Assembly: GCA_003242885.1 (NCBI GenBank)
Contig: QKMZ01000003.1
Location: forward strand, 558,001-622,000
Reading direction: 5' to 3'
DNA length: 64,000 nt
Origin: Candidatus Melainabacteria bacterium
GTDB taxonomy: Bacteria > Cyanobacteriota > Vampirovibrionia > Obscuribacterales > Obscuribacteraceae
The notes beneath the pieces were generated by a model. That model ran no database searches and was not told where the DNA came from. It worked only from the letters and a program-made list of their open reading frames with translations. The position numbers and the translations under genes were made by a program. This document shows, in pieces, positions 8,730-17,723 of this stretch (the stretch's first letter is position 1; every line of letters begins with the position of its first letter).

Positions 8730-11663
8730 GTGAATCTGAAGCTTCCAAAACTAAAGATTCGCGACCAACTCTTGATGCTGATTGTAGCGCCACTGGTTTT
8801 CCAAATCGGCATCAGTGCATTTCTCTACCGAGAAGTTAGCAAAGTCAACAACAATCTCGCCGACCTTGTATACAGACGGCGGATCCTAGCTGTTCTCGAC
8901 GACCTGCAGCGCGTGCATATCGAGAGCGCCAACACTTCGTTTCTCTACAGCATCACAAAGCGCCCAGAGCTCTCACAGCGGTACAACTGGTCTATGCAGC
9001 AGGTGTTTCAGAAGAAGCAGGCACTGAGCGAACTCACGCGCGATCATCCAGAATATGCCCGCGATACAGAGCTACTTTTGAGAAGAATCGACCAGTGCAA
9101 TCATGGCATTTACTTGCTGATGCGAAAAGATGCTGTCAGTTATTTCAACAACGAACTCAATCCGATTCTAAAGGCCCAAATCTATGTGTCGGTCAATCAG
9201 TGGCTAAATCCTATGGGTACGTGCTTTGAGAAGTTGCGTACGGAGCCCGTAACGCAAGAATCATTTGCCGGACATTCCGCAAAGATAAGAAAACTCATTT
9301 CTTTGTTTTTTGCAATTTGCGTTGCATTGACTGGTCTTACAGCGCTCTGGGGTTCGCGGGTTTTGCTCTTTCGTCTGACCAAGATTTACGCTCACGTCAA
9401 CCAGGTAAAAGCAGGCAAAAAGCCTCAATCAGTTTTAGGCGGTGAAGATGAGCTTAGCGAGCTAGATCAAGCGATAGCAGTTTCAGCAGAAAAACTGTTC
9501 AGCCTGCGCAACTTCAAGGAAGATTTGATTCAAGCAGTGAGCCACGACCTGCGCGCACCTCTAACATCAATCGGCGGCATTCTCACGCTCGCAAGAGATG
9601 GCGCCTATGGACAAATTAGCGAAAAGGCCAATGCCATGCTCGCTCAGCCGGTCGAAAAATGTAAGGAACTCGCGGCTCTCGTAAATGATGTTTTGGACCT
9701 CGAGCGCGCCAAAGCCGACAAGCTCAATCTCCACTTCGATAAATACAGCCTCGCAGAGTTGATAGAGTTGTTGCAAGAAAAACAACTGTTGAAGTCAGAC
9801 TTGCTGAACTTCTCCAATGACCACCTGGACTTAGTGTTTTACTCAGATCTGGAATTAGCCGCACGCATAATCGCATGCTTGTCAATTCAAGAGAAAAGCA
9901 CCATAGCATTCACGACCGACAAACAGGATCATCTTGCCGTGACTATTGTACCTGCAATGCAGGAAGGAGGAGCTTACCACGAAGGAATTAAAGTTTCTCT
10001 GGCGACAGCACTGGCTGAAAAATGCGGTATTGCTATTGGTGCAGAGACAGAAGAGACAACTCTGATTTTTCCAAAGGAAACAGCATCAGGGAGCAGTCAA
10101 AATCTAAAAACAACTGGTGAACGTATTGGTTCTTTAGTCCCTGCGAGTTCTGTAAGTACGGAATTTTTAGTAAAACGCTCCAGAATCGCAGAAGCAGGGC
10201 TTGCATTGATTATTGTGCCTGCAATCATCTGCTGCACCATGCTCTGGATGCTCAGCCAAATGATCGACAGCTCGCAAAACGAAATTCAAAGGGAATATCG
10301 CTCTTATCAGATTCTTCAATGCCTCAACAACATTCATGCCGGACACATGTATTCCGGCATCTGCACCATGATGTTCAACATGACCAAAAGCTGGGAGTTT
10401 GCAGAGCGCAGAGTGCAATATGTTACAGCGACGCAAGCCAGCTTGAATAAGCTGGCAGCAATATTTGAGCAAAGCTCTGACCAAGAAGAGAAAGAAATGC
10501 TCAAACGCCTACAAAAACAAATGAAAGACATTCAGACCATTGAGCAGGGCTTTCTCACTTCAGAATCACACGAGTTAAAAGACAGATTCAATGCGTTGCC
10601 GTCCATAGGACAGGGCTTGCCAGAAGAAATGTATTTCTACCGCACCAGGCTGGTTCGCGAGCGAGAGAAATTGCTCTTAGACGACCGGTCTTCAGAACTG
10701 CGCGATCGCAAGAAGGCGATTACTATCTTATTGCTTGGAATTCTCATGGTGACTGTAAGTACAGTCTTCGCAAACCGACTACTAAGCCGTCTACTTACAA
10801 TGCACTTGTACAACGCAATCGGCAACGCAAAACGATTAAATAGCGCCGAGCCGCTTCAAGTTCCCGAGAGAGGTACAGATGAAATTGCTTTGCTCGACAA
10901 ATACATTTACGATTCCGCGCTCGAATTGAGGATGCTGGAGAATCAAAGACTCGAACTTCTCTCGCTGCTGCGCGAAGAATTGAAGAACCCAATTTTGGAA
11001 ACAAGTGAGGAAATAGCGAAAGTTCTTGACACTTCCGACGAACCTCTCCCAGATAAAGCCGCTAGCAACATTCGCAACGCAGTGACAGAACTCAGCCGCC
11101 TCGGAGCACTTGTCGATGACCTCACCAACATAGAGATGCTGGACAAGAATTCACTTCAGTTAAACGCTTCGGAATTTGCGGCAAAGGATGTCTTCACCGC
11201 GACGGTTACTGCATTGCAATTGCTCGCCGACCTCAAATCGATAAAGCTGGTTATCGAACCATCAGACCTCAAAGCATATGGCGACCGAGAGAGAGTTCTT
11301 CAGATTCTGGTCAATTTGGTAAGCAATGCCATTAAATTTTCACCCAACGGCAGTCAGGTAATATTGAGCGCGAACAAGGAAGGTTCGGGAGTCAAACTCA
11401 GTGTGGCAGACCAAGGCCCGGGAATATCCGAACAAGATCAAGCAAAGATTTTCCAAAAATTCGAACAAGCAACAAAGAAGGCGCACCAGGAAAATGATTC
11501 AAACTCTGAGCACACAGGCTCTACAACCGCCCCTATCGCAGGAGCGGGCTTAGGGCTGCACATATGCAAAATGCTTGTAGAAGCGCACGGCGGAAGTATT
11601 ACCGTCACTTCCTCAGCGGGCAAAGGTGCAACATTCTCAGTGGTCCTCCCCAATCGCGCATAG
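8730..11663 (+). CDS. Double histidine kinase with complementary loss of catalytic motifs
   Basis: I chose the GTG at 8730, four bases past the regulator stop; an in-frame ATG at 8679 would overlap that gene. The 977 residues hold two complete histidine-kinase layouts in a row. Half one: TM at ~14-33, outer domain of ~155 residues, TM at ~189-213, HAMP-like linker, HisKA with SHDLRAPL (His272, codon 9543-9545), then an ATPase-like region (~360-450) without recognisable N, G1 or G2 boxes. Half two: TM ~488-510, a similar outer domain, TM ~663-683, linker, and a HisKA-like helix where the His is replaced by Glu (REELKNPI, Glu749). It ends in a full ATPase with NLVSNAIKFS, DQGPGI and GAGLGL. The simplest reading is a tandem duplication in which half two phosphorylates His272 of half one. 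Confidence 0.9.
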   Translation: MNLKLPKLKIRDQLLMLIVAPLVFQIGISAFLYREVSKVNNNLADLVYRRRILAVLDDLQRVHIESANTSFLYSITKRPELSQRYNWSMQQVFQKKQALSELTRDHPEYARDTELLLRRIDQCNHGIYLLMRKDAVSYFNNELNPILKAQIYVSVNQWLNPMGTCFEKLRTEPVTQESFAGHSAKIRKLISLFFAICVALTGLTALWGSRVLLFRLTKIYAHVNQVKAGKKPQSVLGGEDELSELDQAIAVSAEKLFSLRNFKEDLIQAVSHDLRAPLTSIGGILTLARDGAYGQISEKANAMLAQPVEKCKELAALVNDVLDLERAKADKLNLHFDKYSLAELIELLQEKQLLKSDLLNFSNDHLDLVFYSDLELAARIIACLSIQEKSTIAFTTDKQDHLAVTIVPAMQEGGAYHEGIKVSLATALAEKCGIAIGAETEETTLIFPKETASGSSQNLKTTGERIGSLVPASSVSTEFLVKRSRIAEAGLALIIVPAIICCTMLWMLSQMIDSSQNEIQREYRSYQILQCLNNIHAGHMYSGICTMMFNMTKSWEFAERRVQYVTATQASLNKLAAIFEQSSDQEEKEMLKRLQKQMKDIQTIEQGFLTSESHELKDRFNALPSIGQGLPEEMYFYRTRLVREREKLLLDDRSSELRDRKKAITILLLGILMVTVSTVFANRLLSRLLTMHLYNAIGNAKRLNSAEPLQVPERGTDEIALLDKYIYDSALELRMLENQRLELLSLLREELKNPILETSEEIAKVLDTSDEPLPDKAASNIRNAVTELSRLGALVDDLTNIEMLDKNSLQLNASEFAAKDVFTATVTALQLLADLKSIKLVIEPSDLKAYGDRERVLQILVNLVSNAIKFSPNGSQVILSANKEGSGVKLSVADQGPGISEQDQAKIFQKFEQATKKAHQENDSNSEHTGSTTAPIAGAGLGLHICKMLVEAHGGSITVTSSAGKGATFSVVLPNRA

Positions 11664-11824
11664 GGGAAGAACTCAAAATTTGGCAACCTTCCGGCAACAT
11701 TGAACCAATAGTATTAAATCGTTCGCGAGCGGAGCGGTGACAGACTCGATACCGACATAAAATGCGGTGCCAGGATATACACCTGATGAACGCCTCGCAA
11801 CCAAAACGGATTTCTTCCAGGTCG

Positions 11825-11907
11825 TTGGTGAGACGAGTGGTCGCGTTTCGCCAGTTTGCTTGGCTCGCAAAGTAATTGGCGGAACGAGTGGTCGCGTTCC
11901 GCCGATT
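11825..11907. repeat. Two tandem hairpins with identical loops between convergent genes
   Basis: Two inverted repeats lie side by side: 11825-11835 with 11844-11854, and 11874-11886 with 11895-11907. Both have the 8-nt loop AGTGGTCG. The stems differ but pair, some positions through G-T. They sit between the histidine kinase (plus) and a minus-strand gene and could act as a two-way terminator or be a dispersed palindromic repeat. The remainder of 11664-11955 shows no gene. Confidence 0.7.
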
Positions 11908-11955
11908 ACCTGTATCCACAAAACTCATTTTCGGCGCTAAAAAGCGCCACTAGTG

Positions 11956-12744
11956 TTACTTCTTAACGATGATCGGTCTGATGCTTGTGGTCACGCCAAT
12001 CAAATTGCCTTGCTTGTCGTATTCGGGAATTTGATGGACAACCGCTTTCGGTGTTTCACCCACACGAATAACGCTACGCAAATCTCCACGGTCGTATGTT
12101 TGGTTGTACGAGTAGGTCATCTTGGTAGAGCTATCGTCAACGAGCCAGTTACATTCAGTGCGGCGATTGCCGGGATTGGAGATGTTTTCCTTGCCGCAAT
12201 TCGCATCACCTTCGCTCAAGCGAGCAACACGCACAGGCTGATTGTTGGCGTCATAGACATAGCGACCGCCCTGGACCTTCTCTTCAGAAATAGCAGGATT
12301 GAGTTTTTGAATCACCTTGCCGCTAGCATCAGTACGGGTTATGCCAATCGTGGCTAGATCGGCGCGGTCGAATTGATAGTTCTTTTCAGAACCGAAGAAT
12401 TCAAACTTATCGCGCTCCAGGACCTGCCCTTTCATGTTTCCGACAGTGAAATTTCCTACGACATGTGTGCCCGGACTTGGCAAACGAAAGCCGGATTGGA
12501 AGGGGTTAAATGCAACACTCTCACCTGTCACAGTACCTTGAACAGTGAAGTCTTTCAGCATCGCCTCGACCGGACCAGCAGTCTCTACACGCATACCGCC
12601 ACCAGCCAGTGGTGTGACTTTGCTGCGAAGAACCGCTTCTTTTCCGTTGGTCAACATGTCGTCGACAACTGAATCACGAAGTACGGCGAATGTGACTTCG
12701 TTCTGAGCGAGTGCGCTCATCTCACGGGGAACATCGTTGCCCAT
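11956..12744 (-). CDS. Protein of unknown function
   Basis: No family is recognised. The frame runs up to 12831, but the first 29 residues of that version look non-coding in character, so the ATG at 12744 is preferred; neither start has a clear ribosome-binding site. There is no signal peptide or membrane segment. The middle (about 50-150 from this start) has beta-rich patterns (FTVQGTVTGESVAF, HVVGNFTVGNMKGQVLERDKFEFFG), then YVYDANNQPVRVARL. The second half has a pair of cysteines (DANCGKE, TECNW) and repeated short strands ending in RPIIVKK. It lies downstream of, and in the same direction as, the paired kinases. Confidence 0.6.
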   Translation of the reverse strand: MGNDVPREMSALAQNEVTFAVLRDSVVDDMLTNGKEAVLRSKVTPLAGGGMRVETAGPVEAMLKDFTVQGTVTGESVAFNPFQSGFRLPSPGTHVVGNFTVGNMKGQVLERDKFEFFGSEKNYQFDRADLATIGITRTDASGKVIQKLNPAISEEKVQGGRYVYDANNQPVRVARLSEGDANCGKENISNPGNRRTECNWLVDDSSTKMTYSYNQTYDRGDLRSVIRVGETPKAVVHQIPEYDKQGNLIGVTTSIRPIIVKK

Positions 12745-12920
12745 CTTGTATAAACCTATTTTGTGCCGGGATAGCGACCATCCTACAGACTTGTGTCTAC
12801 CTTGTAAGTGGGGAAAATACGAAAGCGCCAAAAATCGGGCGCCACTGGCGTTAAAGGATGCAGCGCTCCGGTGTCAGGGCTGAGGCGTTCATATCCGCGC
12901 CTATAAGGTCCGATGTACGC

Positions 12921-14408
12921 CTAAGGCGCCCCTATCGAGCTCAAATCCTTTTCTATCTCTTTTGGATCTGTATATCGCTTCTTCAAATCAAATTGCATAC
13001 AGCGTTGAACGATCTGATCTAGTTCTTCACTTACCTCTGGATTCACAGCCCGCGGGCTTGCAACCGATAACGGTTCAGGATCGACTCCTGTCAAAAGGAA
13101 ATACATGGTGGCGCCCAGAGAATAAATGTCGCTCTGTGGACACGGCATCCCTTTCACCTGCTCAGGTGCCATATAGGACTGCTTGCCGACTACCGTGGCA
13201 AGGCGCTGAGCATCGAATTTATGCGCAACAGTAAAGTCGAAGAGTTTGATATGCCGGTCACTTTTCCAGATCAAATTATCCGGCGTCAAATCGCGGTGCA
13301 CGATTGGCGGTTTCAATCCCTGTAAATAGCGAAGGATCGAACATATCTCAATCGCCCACCAGACAACAAGAAGGTCTTTGGCTGGTCCTGTTTCCTTTAT
13401 GTGCGCTCGGAGCGAAGGTCCGTCGATATATTCGAGGACCATATAGCCGCGATGGTCTTCAACAAAGCAGTCATACAAGGTCACGATGTTGGGATGATCG
13501 ATGGCAGACAGTATCTTCGCTTCGTTATCCAGCGAATCTTTGAGACGCGTGGTCAACCCATCGTTGGCATGCATTGGCAAGATATATTCCTTGATTGCCA
13601 CCAGCTTGCCTTCTTCCAAGCGATCAGAAATATCTACGCCCGGTCCGTCCAAAACTTTAGCCAGGTAGGCGGTTCCCTGTCCACCAGCACCAAGCACCTT
13701 GATGATTTCGAATCTTCCTCGATTTAGCGTATCGCCCTGTTGAAGGTGACCTTTACGCTCCCGCTTTCCTGATGGTGCAAGATATTGCAACCAAATGTTC
13801 GTATATCGAGCATCATTGCGCTTAACATCAGTGGAGCTGCGCTCAATCAGATATTTCGCATGCGGAGCGTGTTGGCGAGCCTTCATCAAAAGCGTTTGCT
13901 CGTCAATCCAGTTAAATCCGATGTCTCGCCGCAATCTGTATGCAAGATAATTTCCCATGCGCAACAATATAAATTCCTGAGGCTGTTTGCCAGATTCATC
14001 GACACCACTTTCGACACAGGTGAGCATGTTCCACGGAATGAAAAAAGTCGCCTCGGTCTTCTTCTGTCCGGGACGTCCCATAACAATTCCCTTTGTGTCT
14101 ACTCTAGTTATGCGCAAGAGCCCACGTGTATCTCTGTTTTTCTCGTCAACAACAACACCGATTCCAAAGAGAGTAGCGGCGAGCATCAACAACCACCAAT
14201 CGCGCGCAAAATTCAAAACCAGCAGATTCCATAGGCCAATCAATGCACCCTGGTGCGCATAGAAAACAAATCCGAATGCGACGCAAAAGCCGATAGCCAG
14301 CTTGAGATACATATGCTTGTAATCTTGAGGCGGTTTGTTGTCCACCGTCTCCACGATTATGCAACGCAATCCCGCATTTTTCTTATTCTTCGAATTCGAG
14401 ATGCTCAT
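12921..14408 (-). CDS. Membrane Ser/Thr protein kinase, variant motifs (HRDLTPDN, DFT)
   Basis: The N-terminal 90 residues hold two membrane helices (about 35-55 and 70-88). A ~110-residue domain follows with TKGIVMGRPG and FIPWNMLTCVE patterns, also seen in shape in the neighbouring kinase. The kinase domain is at about 233-490: Gly loop LGAGGQGTAYLA, Lys273, Glu296, catalytic loop HRDLTPDN (371-378), DFT instead of DFG (391-393), APEQ at about 414-417. The Lys of the HRDLKP motif is replaced by Thr; Thr/Ser there is known in other bacterial kinases. The Gly-to-Thr change in DFG is less usual and may reduce or alter activity. It overlaps the upstream paralogous kinase by 4 bases (ATGA), so the two are translated together. 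Confidence 0.9.
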   Translation of the reverse strand: MSISNSKNKKNAGLRCIIVETVDNKPPQDYKHMYLKLAIGFCVAFGFVFYAHQGALIGLWNLLVLNFARDWWLLMLAATLFGIGVVVDEKNRDTRGLLRITRVDTKGIVMGRPGQKKTEATFFIPWNMLTCVESGVDESGKQPQEFILLRMGNYLAYRLRRDIGFNWIDEQTLLMKARQHAPHAKYLIERSSTDVKRNDARYTNIWLQYLAPSGKRERKGHLQQGDTLNRGRFEIIKVLGAGGQGTAYLAKVLDGPGVDISDRLEEGKLVAIKEYILPMHANDGLTTRLKDSLDNEAKILSAIDHPNIVTLYDCFVEDHRGYMVLEYIDGPSLRAHIKETGPAKDLLVVWWAIEICSILRYLQGLKPPIVHRDLTPDNLIWKSDRHIKLFDFTVAHKFDAQRLATVVGKQSYMAPEQVKGMPCPQSDIYSLGATMYFLLTGVDPEPLSVASPRAVNPEVSEELDQIVQRCMQFDLKKRYTDPKEIEKDLSSIGAP

Positions 14409-15928
14409 GCTTCAGCCGCCTTTGGTGCTCGCTCACGCATAATCACTTCAAGGCGCTCGGCGATCATGCGCGCAGTCGGACGCGCTTTGGGATCTTCATT
14501 CTTGCATTCGCGAATGAGCTCTTGCAGTGTCTTCCAATCGTTGCGCCCAGTAGCAGTTGCAGAATAGGAAAAGGGCTCCGGGTCAATCCCGAGAAGAAGA
14601 AATTGAAGAGTGCAGCCATAAGAGTAAATATCACAGGGCGGGCTAGATTTGCCACGAAACTGCTCCAGCGACATATAAGATGTTTTGCCGATGATGGTAC
14701 CGGTTGCGGTGCTGAGAAACTGATTAGCTGCTCCGAAATCAATCAAGCTAATTGCACCATCTTCCTCGACTATCAAATTGTCCGGGGTCAAATCTCGATG
14801 CAAAATAGGTGGCTCCATTTCATGCAGATAGGTCAAAATATCCGCGATCTGTTTCGCCCAAATAATAGAGACGGTTTCCTTCTGTGGACCATGCTCCTGA
14901 ACATATTGACGCAAGTTTCTTCCTTCCAGAAATTCCATCAGCAAGAAGTGATGGTCGTCCTCGATGAAGAAATCATAGATGCGGGCTATACGCGGATGAT
15001 CTATACGAGCAAGCAACTGCGCTTCGCGTTTAAATAAGTCGAGTGCAACTTTGCGCGCGGCATCCTCCGACGAGAAAGGAACAACAGACTCTTTTAAGAC
15101 GCACGTTTTCTTGTCCTTGGTTTGCGCCAAATAAATGGCAGACAAGCCACCGAGCGCTATCTGACCAACTACTTTTATGCGCCCATCTTGCAATTCCGTA
15201 CCAGGGTCGAGCGGCACAAAAGCGGTGCTTCCCAATCGTGATCCGATTTCATCCAACCACAAGCCAGTGAAAGATATCTGACTCGTCGGCGTCGCCGACA
15301 AGGCGACATTCATTCTGACCCGCTCATCCTCGGGCAACCACCGTGCATTCGGGCAGCGATTGCGAATCATCAATAACAGCAATTCCAGGTTTTTCTTGGT
15401 GAAACCAGCCAGGCGCAATTGCACATCACAACCGTCTTTGTATGCGATACAAATGCTGTCGGGAGTGTTCGATATCTGGCGCCCATACGTGAATTCAATG
15501 GCTTTGATTTCACTCCACTTTCTTGTAAACCTGCCGTTCAAGCTCAGCGCGTGCAAAGGCGACCAGGTAATGCCTTCCTGCGACGTGATGATTGGGTAAT
15601 TGGAAAACAAACCCGAAGCGAGGAGCAGCAAACCAATTAGAGCCATAGCTCCTGCAGTCCAGCAGACCGTTTGGACAGGATAAAGAACAAAGACACAGAT
15701 CAAACCCAAAGAAAGAATTATCGTGCTGCGCGGGTCAAAGCTCTTCTTGTCGGAGATCTGATCCAAAAACTTGAGAAACGCAGCCAAAAAGCCTTCCTCT
15801 GTTTGGTGCGTGTATTCGATCTCATGCACGTCCGCTCCGGCTTCGCTCACCCACGAATCGACTGCAGAAGTTCTAGATTTACCAGTGGCTGGAAGTTTAG
15901 GTTCCGAGGTAATGGTACTTAGCTCCAA
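14405..15928 (-). CDS. Membrane Ser/Thr protein kinase (HRDLTPDN type)
   Basis: First gene of the kinase pair. It starts at a TTG with no strong ribosome-binding site; no in-frame ATG precedes the membrane helices. Two membrane helices lie at about 68-88 and 92-110, followed by a PH-like or beta-rich region with EGITWSPLHALSL and KWSEIKAIEF. The kinase domain at about 252-500 has a loose Gly loop (IALGGLSAIYLA), Lys279, Glu302, HRDLTPDN (377-384), an intact DFG (397-399) and LEQF at about 421-424 in place of APE. The paralogue downstream shares the layout but has DFT, so this copy is the more likely active kinase. They may work as a heteromeric pair. Confidence 0.9.
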   Translation of the reverse strand: MELSTITSEPKLPATGKSRTSAVDSWVSEAGADVHEIEYTHQTEEGFLAAFLKFLDQISDKKSFDPRSTIILSLGLICVFVLYPVQTVCWTAGAMALIGLLLLASGLFSNYPIITSQEGITWSPLHALSLNGRFTRKWSEIKAIEFTYGRQISNTPDSICIAYKDGCDVQLRLAGFTKKNLELLLLMIRNRCPNARWLPEDERVRMNVALSATPTSQISFTGLWLDEIGSRLGSTAFVPLDPGTELQDGRIKVVGQIALGGLSAIYLAQTKDKKTCVLKESVVPFSSEDAARKVALDLFKREAQLLARIDHPRIARIYDFFIEDDHHFLLMEFLEGRNLRQYVQEHGPQKETVSIIWAKQIADILTYLHEMEPPILHRDLTPDNLIVEEDGAISLIDFGAANQFLSTATGTIIGKTSYMSLEQFRGKSSPPCDIYSYGCTLQFLLLGIDPEPFSYSATATGRNDWKTLQELIRECKNEDPKARPTARMIAERLEVIMRERAPKAAEA

Positions 15929-15972
15929 GATCAGGTCTTAGTATATGTACCACCTGGAAGAAGGTTTGATTA

Positions 15973-16707
15973 TCACTCCAAAATGTCCCGAGATGGCAGC
16001 CAGTTGACCATTCTCATCTCCGCGGCATAGAGCAGCGAATCAGGCGGCGTGTCAAAAGTAAAACCCAGGGCAGAGGGCATCGAATTGATTGAGATTTCAG
16101 CGCGAGCGGGCGACAAGAGCCAGTGTCCGTGATGAATGTCGGTGCGCAGCACATGGCCCAAGTGCGAAATCATTAGGCAGTATCGCTCTGTCAGAAAATG
16201 CTGAAGACTTCCGGGTGAAGACATTTCAGGCGCACCAGTCGGTTCATAAACTGCAGAAAATTCCGCAGATGGACCGTGCCCAAGCCTCTTAGATGTGTAC
16301 TTAATCACACCATTTTTGTTTTCGTAAGTCATCTTCGCTCTGAAGTACGGCAGTCCATAGAAAATGCGAGCCCCCCAAACCGACGGTGCATGATCGGCAT
16401 CGAGGCTGAAGAAGTAGACACCTCTTTTATCACCGTACTTCACGTAAGTGCGAACATTGAGTTCCAAAAAATCAATGTGAAAAGGCATAATCCGTCCCTT
16501 CACCTCGCACATACGGAAAGGAACCACACCCAGCCACGCAGAACCGTCAAAGGTATCTACTTCCAATGGCGCAGGAATGAGTTTTTGAAGTGCCGTTGCA
16601 TCAACTCGCCAATGAGCAAACAACAGATTGCGCCATACTTGTGACATCACATATGGTGCCACAGGCAACAAATACGGTCGATGCGCAATCTCGTTTAGGA
16701 AATCCAC
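15973..16707 (-). CDS. DUF2071 (YqjF-like) family protein
   Basis: A soluble protein of 244 residues starting at a GTG. It matches the DUF2071 family, whose fold is related to acetoacetate decarboxylase. Recognisable stretches are LLFAHWRVDATALQKLIP, WLGVVPFRM, LELNVRTYV, GVYFFSLDAD, LPYFRAKM and FLTERYCL. The biochemical role of this family is not established. It lies 44 bp upstream of the kinase pair on the same strand, so could be in one transcript, though a functional tie is not evident. Confidence 0.85.
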   Translation of the reverse strand: MDFLNEIAHRPYLLPVAPYVMSQVWRNLLFAHWRVDATALQKLIPAPLEVDTFDGSAWLGVVPFRMCEVKGRIMPFHIDFLELNVRTYVKYGDKRGVYFFSLDADHAPSVWGARIFYGLPYFRAKMTYENKNGVIKYTSKRLGHGPSAEFSAVYEPTGAPEMSSPGSLQHFLTERYCLMISHLGHVLRTDIHHGHWLLSPARAEISINSMPSALGFTFDTPPDSLLYAAEMRMVNWLPSRDILE

Positions 16708-16728
16708 AGGTGCTTGCCCTTAGTACAG

Positions 16729-16749
16729 GGGCGATGCGATGCATCGCCC
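16729..16749. repeat. Perfect palindromic hairpin
   Basis: GGGCGATGC (16729-16737) pairs perfectly with GCATCGCCC (16741-16749) around a GAT loop, preceded by GTACAG. It resembles in plan the palindromes at 19838, 31065 and 61586. It lies between two minus-strand genes and lacks a clear T-run. Confidence 0.6.
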
Positions 16750-16816
16750 GGTTTGAAGTTTTGAGAACTCTGTGAGCCTATTCTCTCAGAAACTCTTAGA
16801 TTTTAACGTATAACTC

Positions 16817-17251
16817 CTAACTCAGCGGAGTAGGCACTTGGGTAGCCAGTGGCAGTACAACAACTTTACCTCTACAGGCATCACAAAGTGTTTTAGCACC
16901 ACGCCTTCCATCTTGCCTCAAGCTCCCAGGGTTTCCGCAGAATTCGCAGTGACAAAAGCTCTCCGCCACAGCTACACGAACTAATTTTGCCATCTCAGGC
17001 GTGGCGTCATTCATGTAGAACTCCAGTCCTCCAAAGCGTTCGCGCACTTCAATACAGCGATAAAACTCGCGCTCTTCCTCAGGCTCTTGCTCGATCAGCC
17101 GTTCTATGCCCGCCGATAACCATCTCACAATAGACTCCCAGCCGTCGCCACAGCTTATACCTTGAAAGCTCGCCATCTCATACTTTCGGCGCGCGCCTAT
17201 GTACACTCGTGGATAATCAAATACCAAAGCCCAAATCAGCTCTTCTTTCAT
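16817..17251 (-). CDS. Small protein with C-terminal zinc-ribbon-like cysteines
   Basis: The ATG at 17251 is chosen because a GGAGG site (17257-17261 on this strand) sits five bases upstream; the frame extends to 17296 without such support. The product is 144 residues. The first ~90 include GDGWESIVRWLSAGIERLI and a VRERFGGLEFY strand, a pattern I associate with a short, widespread uncharacterised family. The end carries C-x-C-x2-C and C-x2-C (CHCEFCG, LCDACRG), consistent with one zinc site. The product ends in a short hydrophobic/Pro-rich tail. Function unknown. Confidence 0.8.
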   Translation of the reverse strand: MKEELIWALVFDYPRVYIGARRKYEMASFQGISCGDGWESIVRWLSAGIERLIEQEPEEEREFYRCIEVRERFGGLEFYMNDATPEMAKLVRVAVAESFCHCEFCGNPGSLRQDGRRGAKTLCDACRGKVVVLPLATQVPTPLS

Positions 17252-17723
17252 AAACGCCTCCGAGTATCTGATCGTTTGAAGGTTGCTCTCTGTCACAACT
17301 CACAGCAGGGTGTAACGGGGAGCGCTCAAAACGAGTCAAAATAATTTGTACCGTCTTCGAAGTGGGGTTTATATTCTCGGGTCCGGCAACGCAAAGGCGC
17401 CGGAATTGGGGGTCTAAACATATTATCCGGGCCCCGAATGGCGGAAAAGGTGCAATTCCACAGAGTGAGTAGTTCTAAAATCTGATGCAGGCAAGCGCCC
17501 AGAATTAATGTGCTTCGTCGGCGCCCCTGCCAGTTTGCAAGGTCTCCGCAAGAAAATGAATATTGAGATCCGTTATCATTGAATTGAGCGCTTGACGGTC
17601 GTATTGGCACGTCAATCCCCTACAATCGATTGCAGACCTGACTTTTGGGCATTTTGCCTCCGCAGGCTCTGCAATCAAACACAGGCAGCTCAAGGCATCA
17701 CGACAGATATGGAGGATTTCACC
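17252..17723. other. Long intergenic stretch with structured segments, no gene seen
   Basis: 472 bases between divergent genes. It contains a hairpin at about 17383-17408 (TCCGGC with GCCGGA around a loop containing ACGCAAAG), a GC-rich inverted pair near 17485-17530 (GCAGGC...GCGCC with GGCGC...CTGCC), and a GGTGCAATTCCAC 13-mer at 17449-17461. TTGACG (17592-17597) and CGTCAA (17610-17615) form an inverted pair upstream of the response regulator, and TACAAT lies at 17621-17626. An unannotated RNA leader or operator region is possible; no known riboswitch consensus fits fully. Confidence 0.4.

Noticed and set aside
17383..17408. Possible c-di-GMP (GEMM) riboswitch, because of ACGCAAAG in a loop
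   Set aside because: The conserved upstream GGCAAACC part and the tetraloop receptor are not seen; only a short match exists.
17449..17461. Possible second cobalamin riboswitch
   Set aside because: It shares 13 bases with the nrdA riboswitch, but the CCCGCAACTGTAA core and the B12 box are absent.
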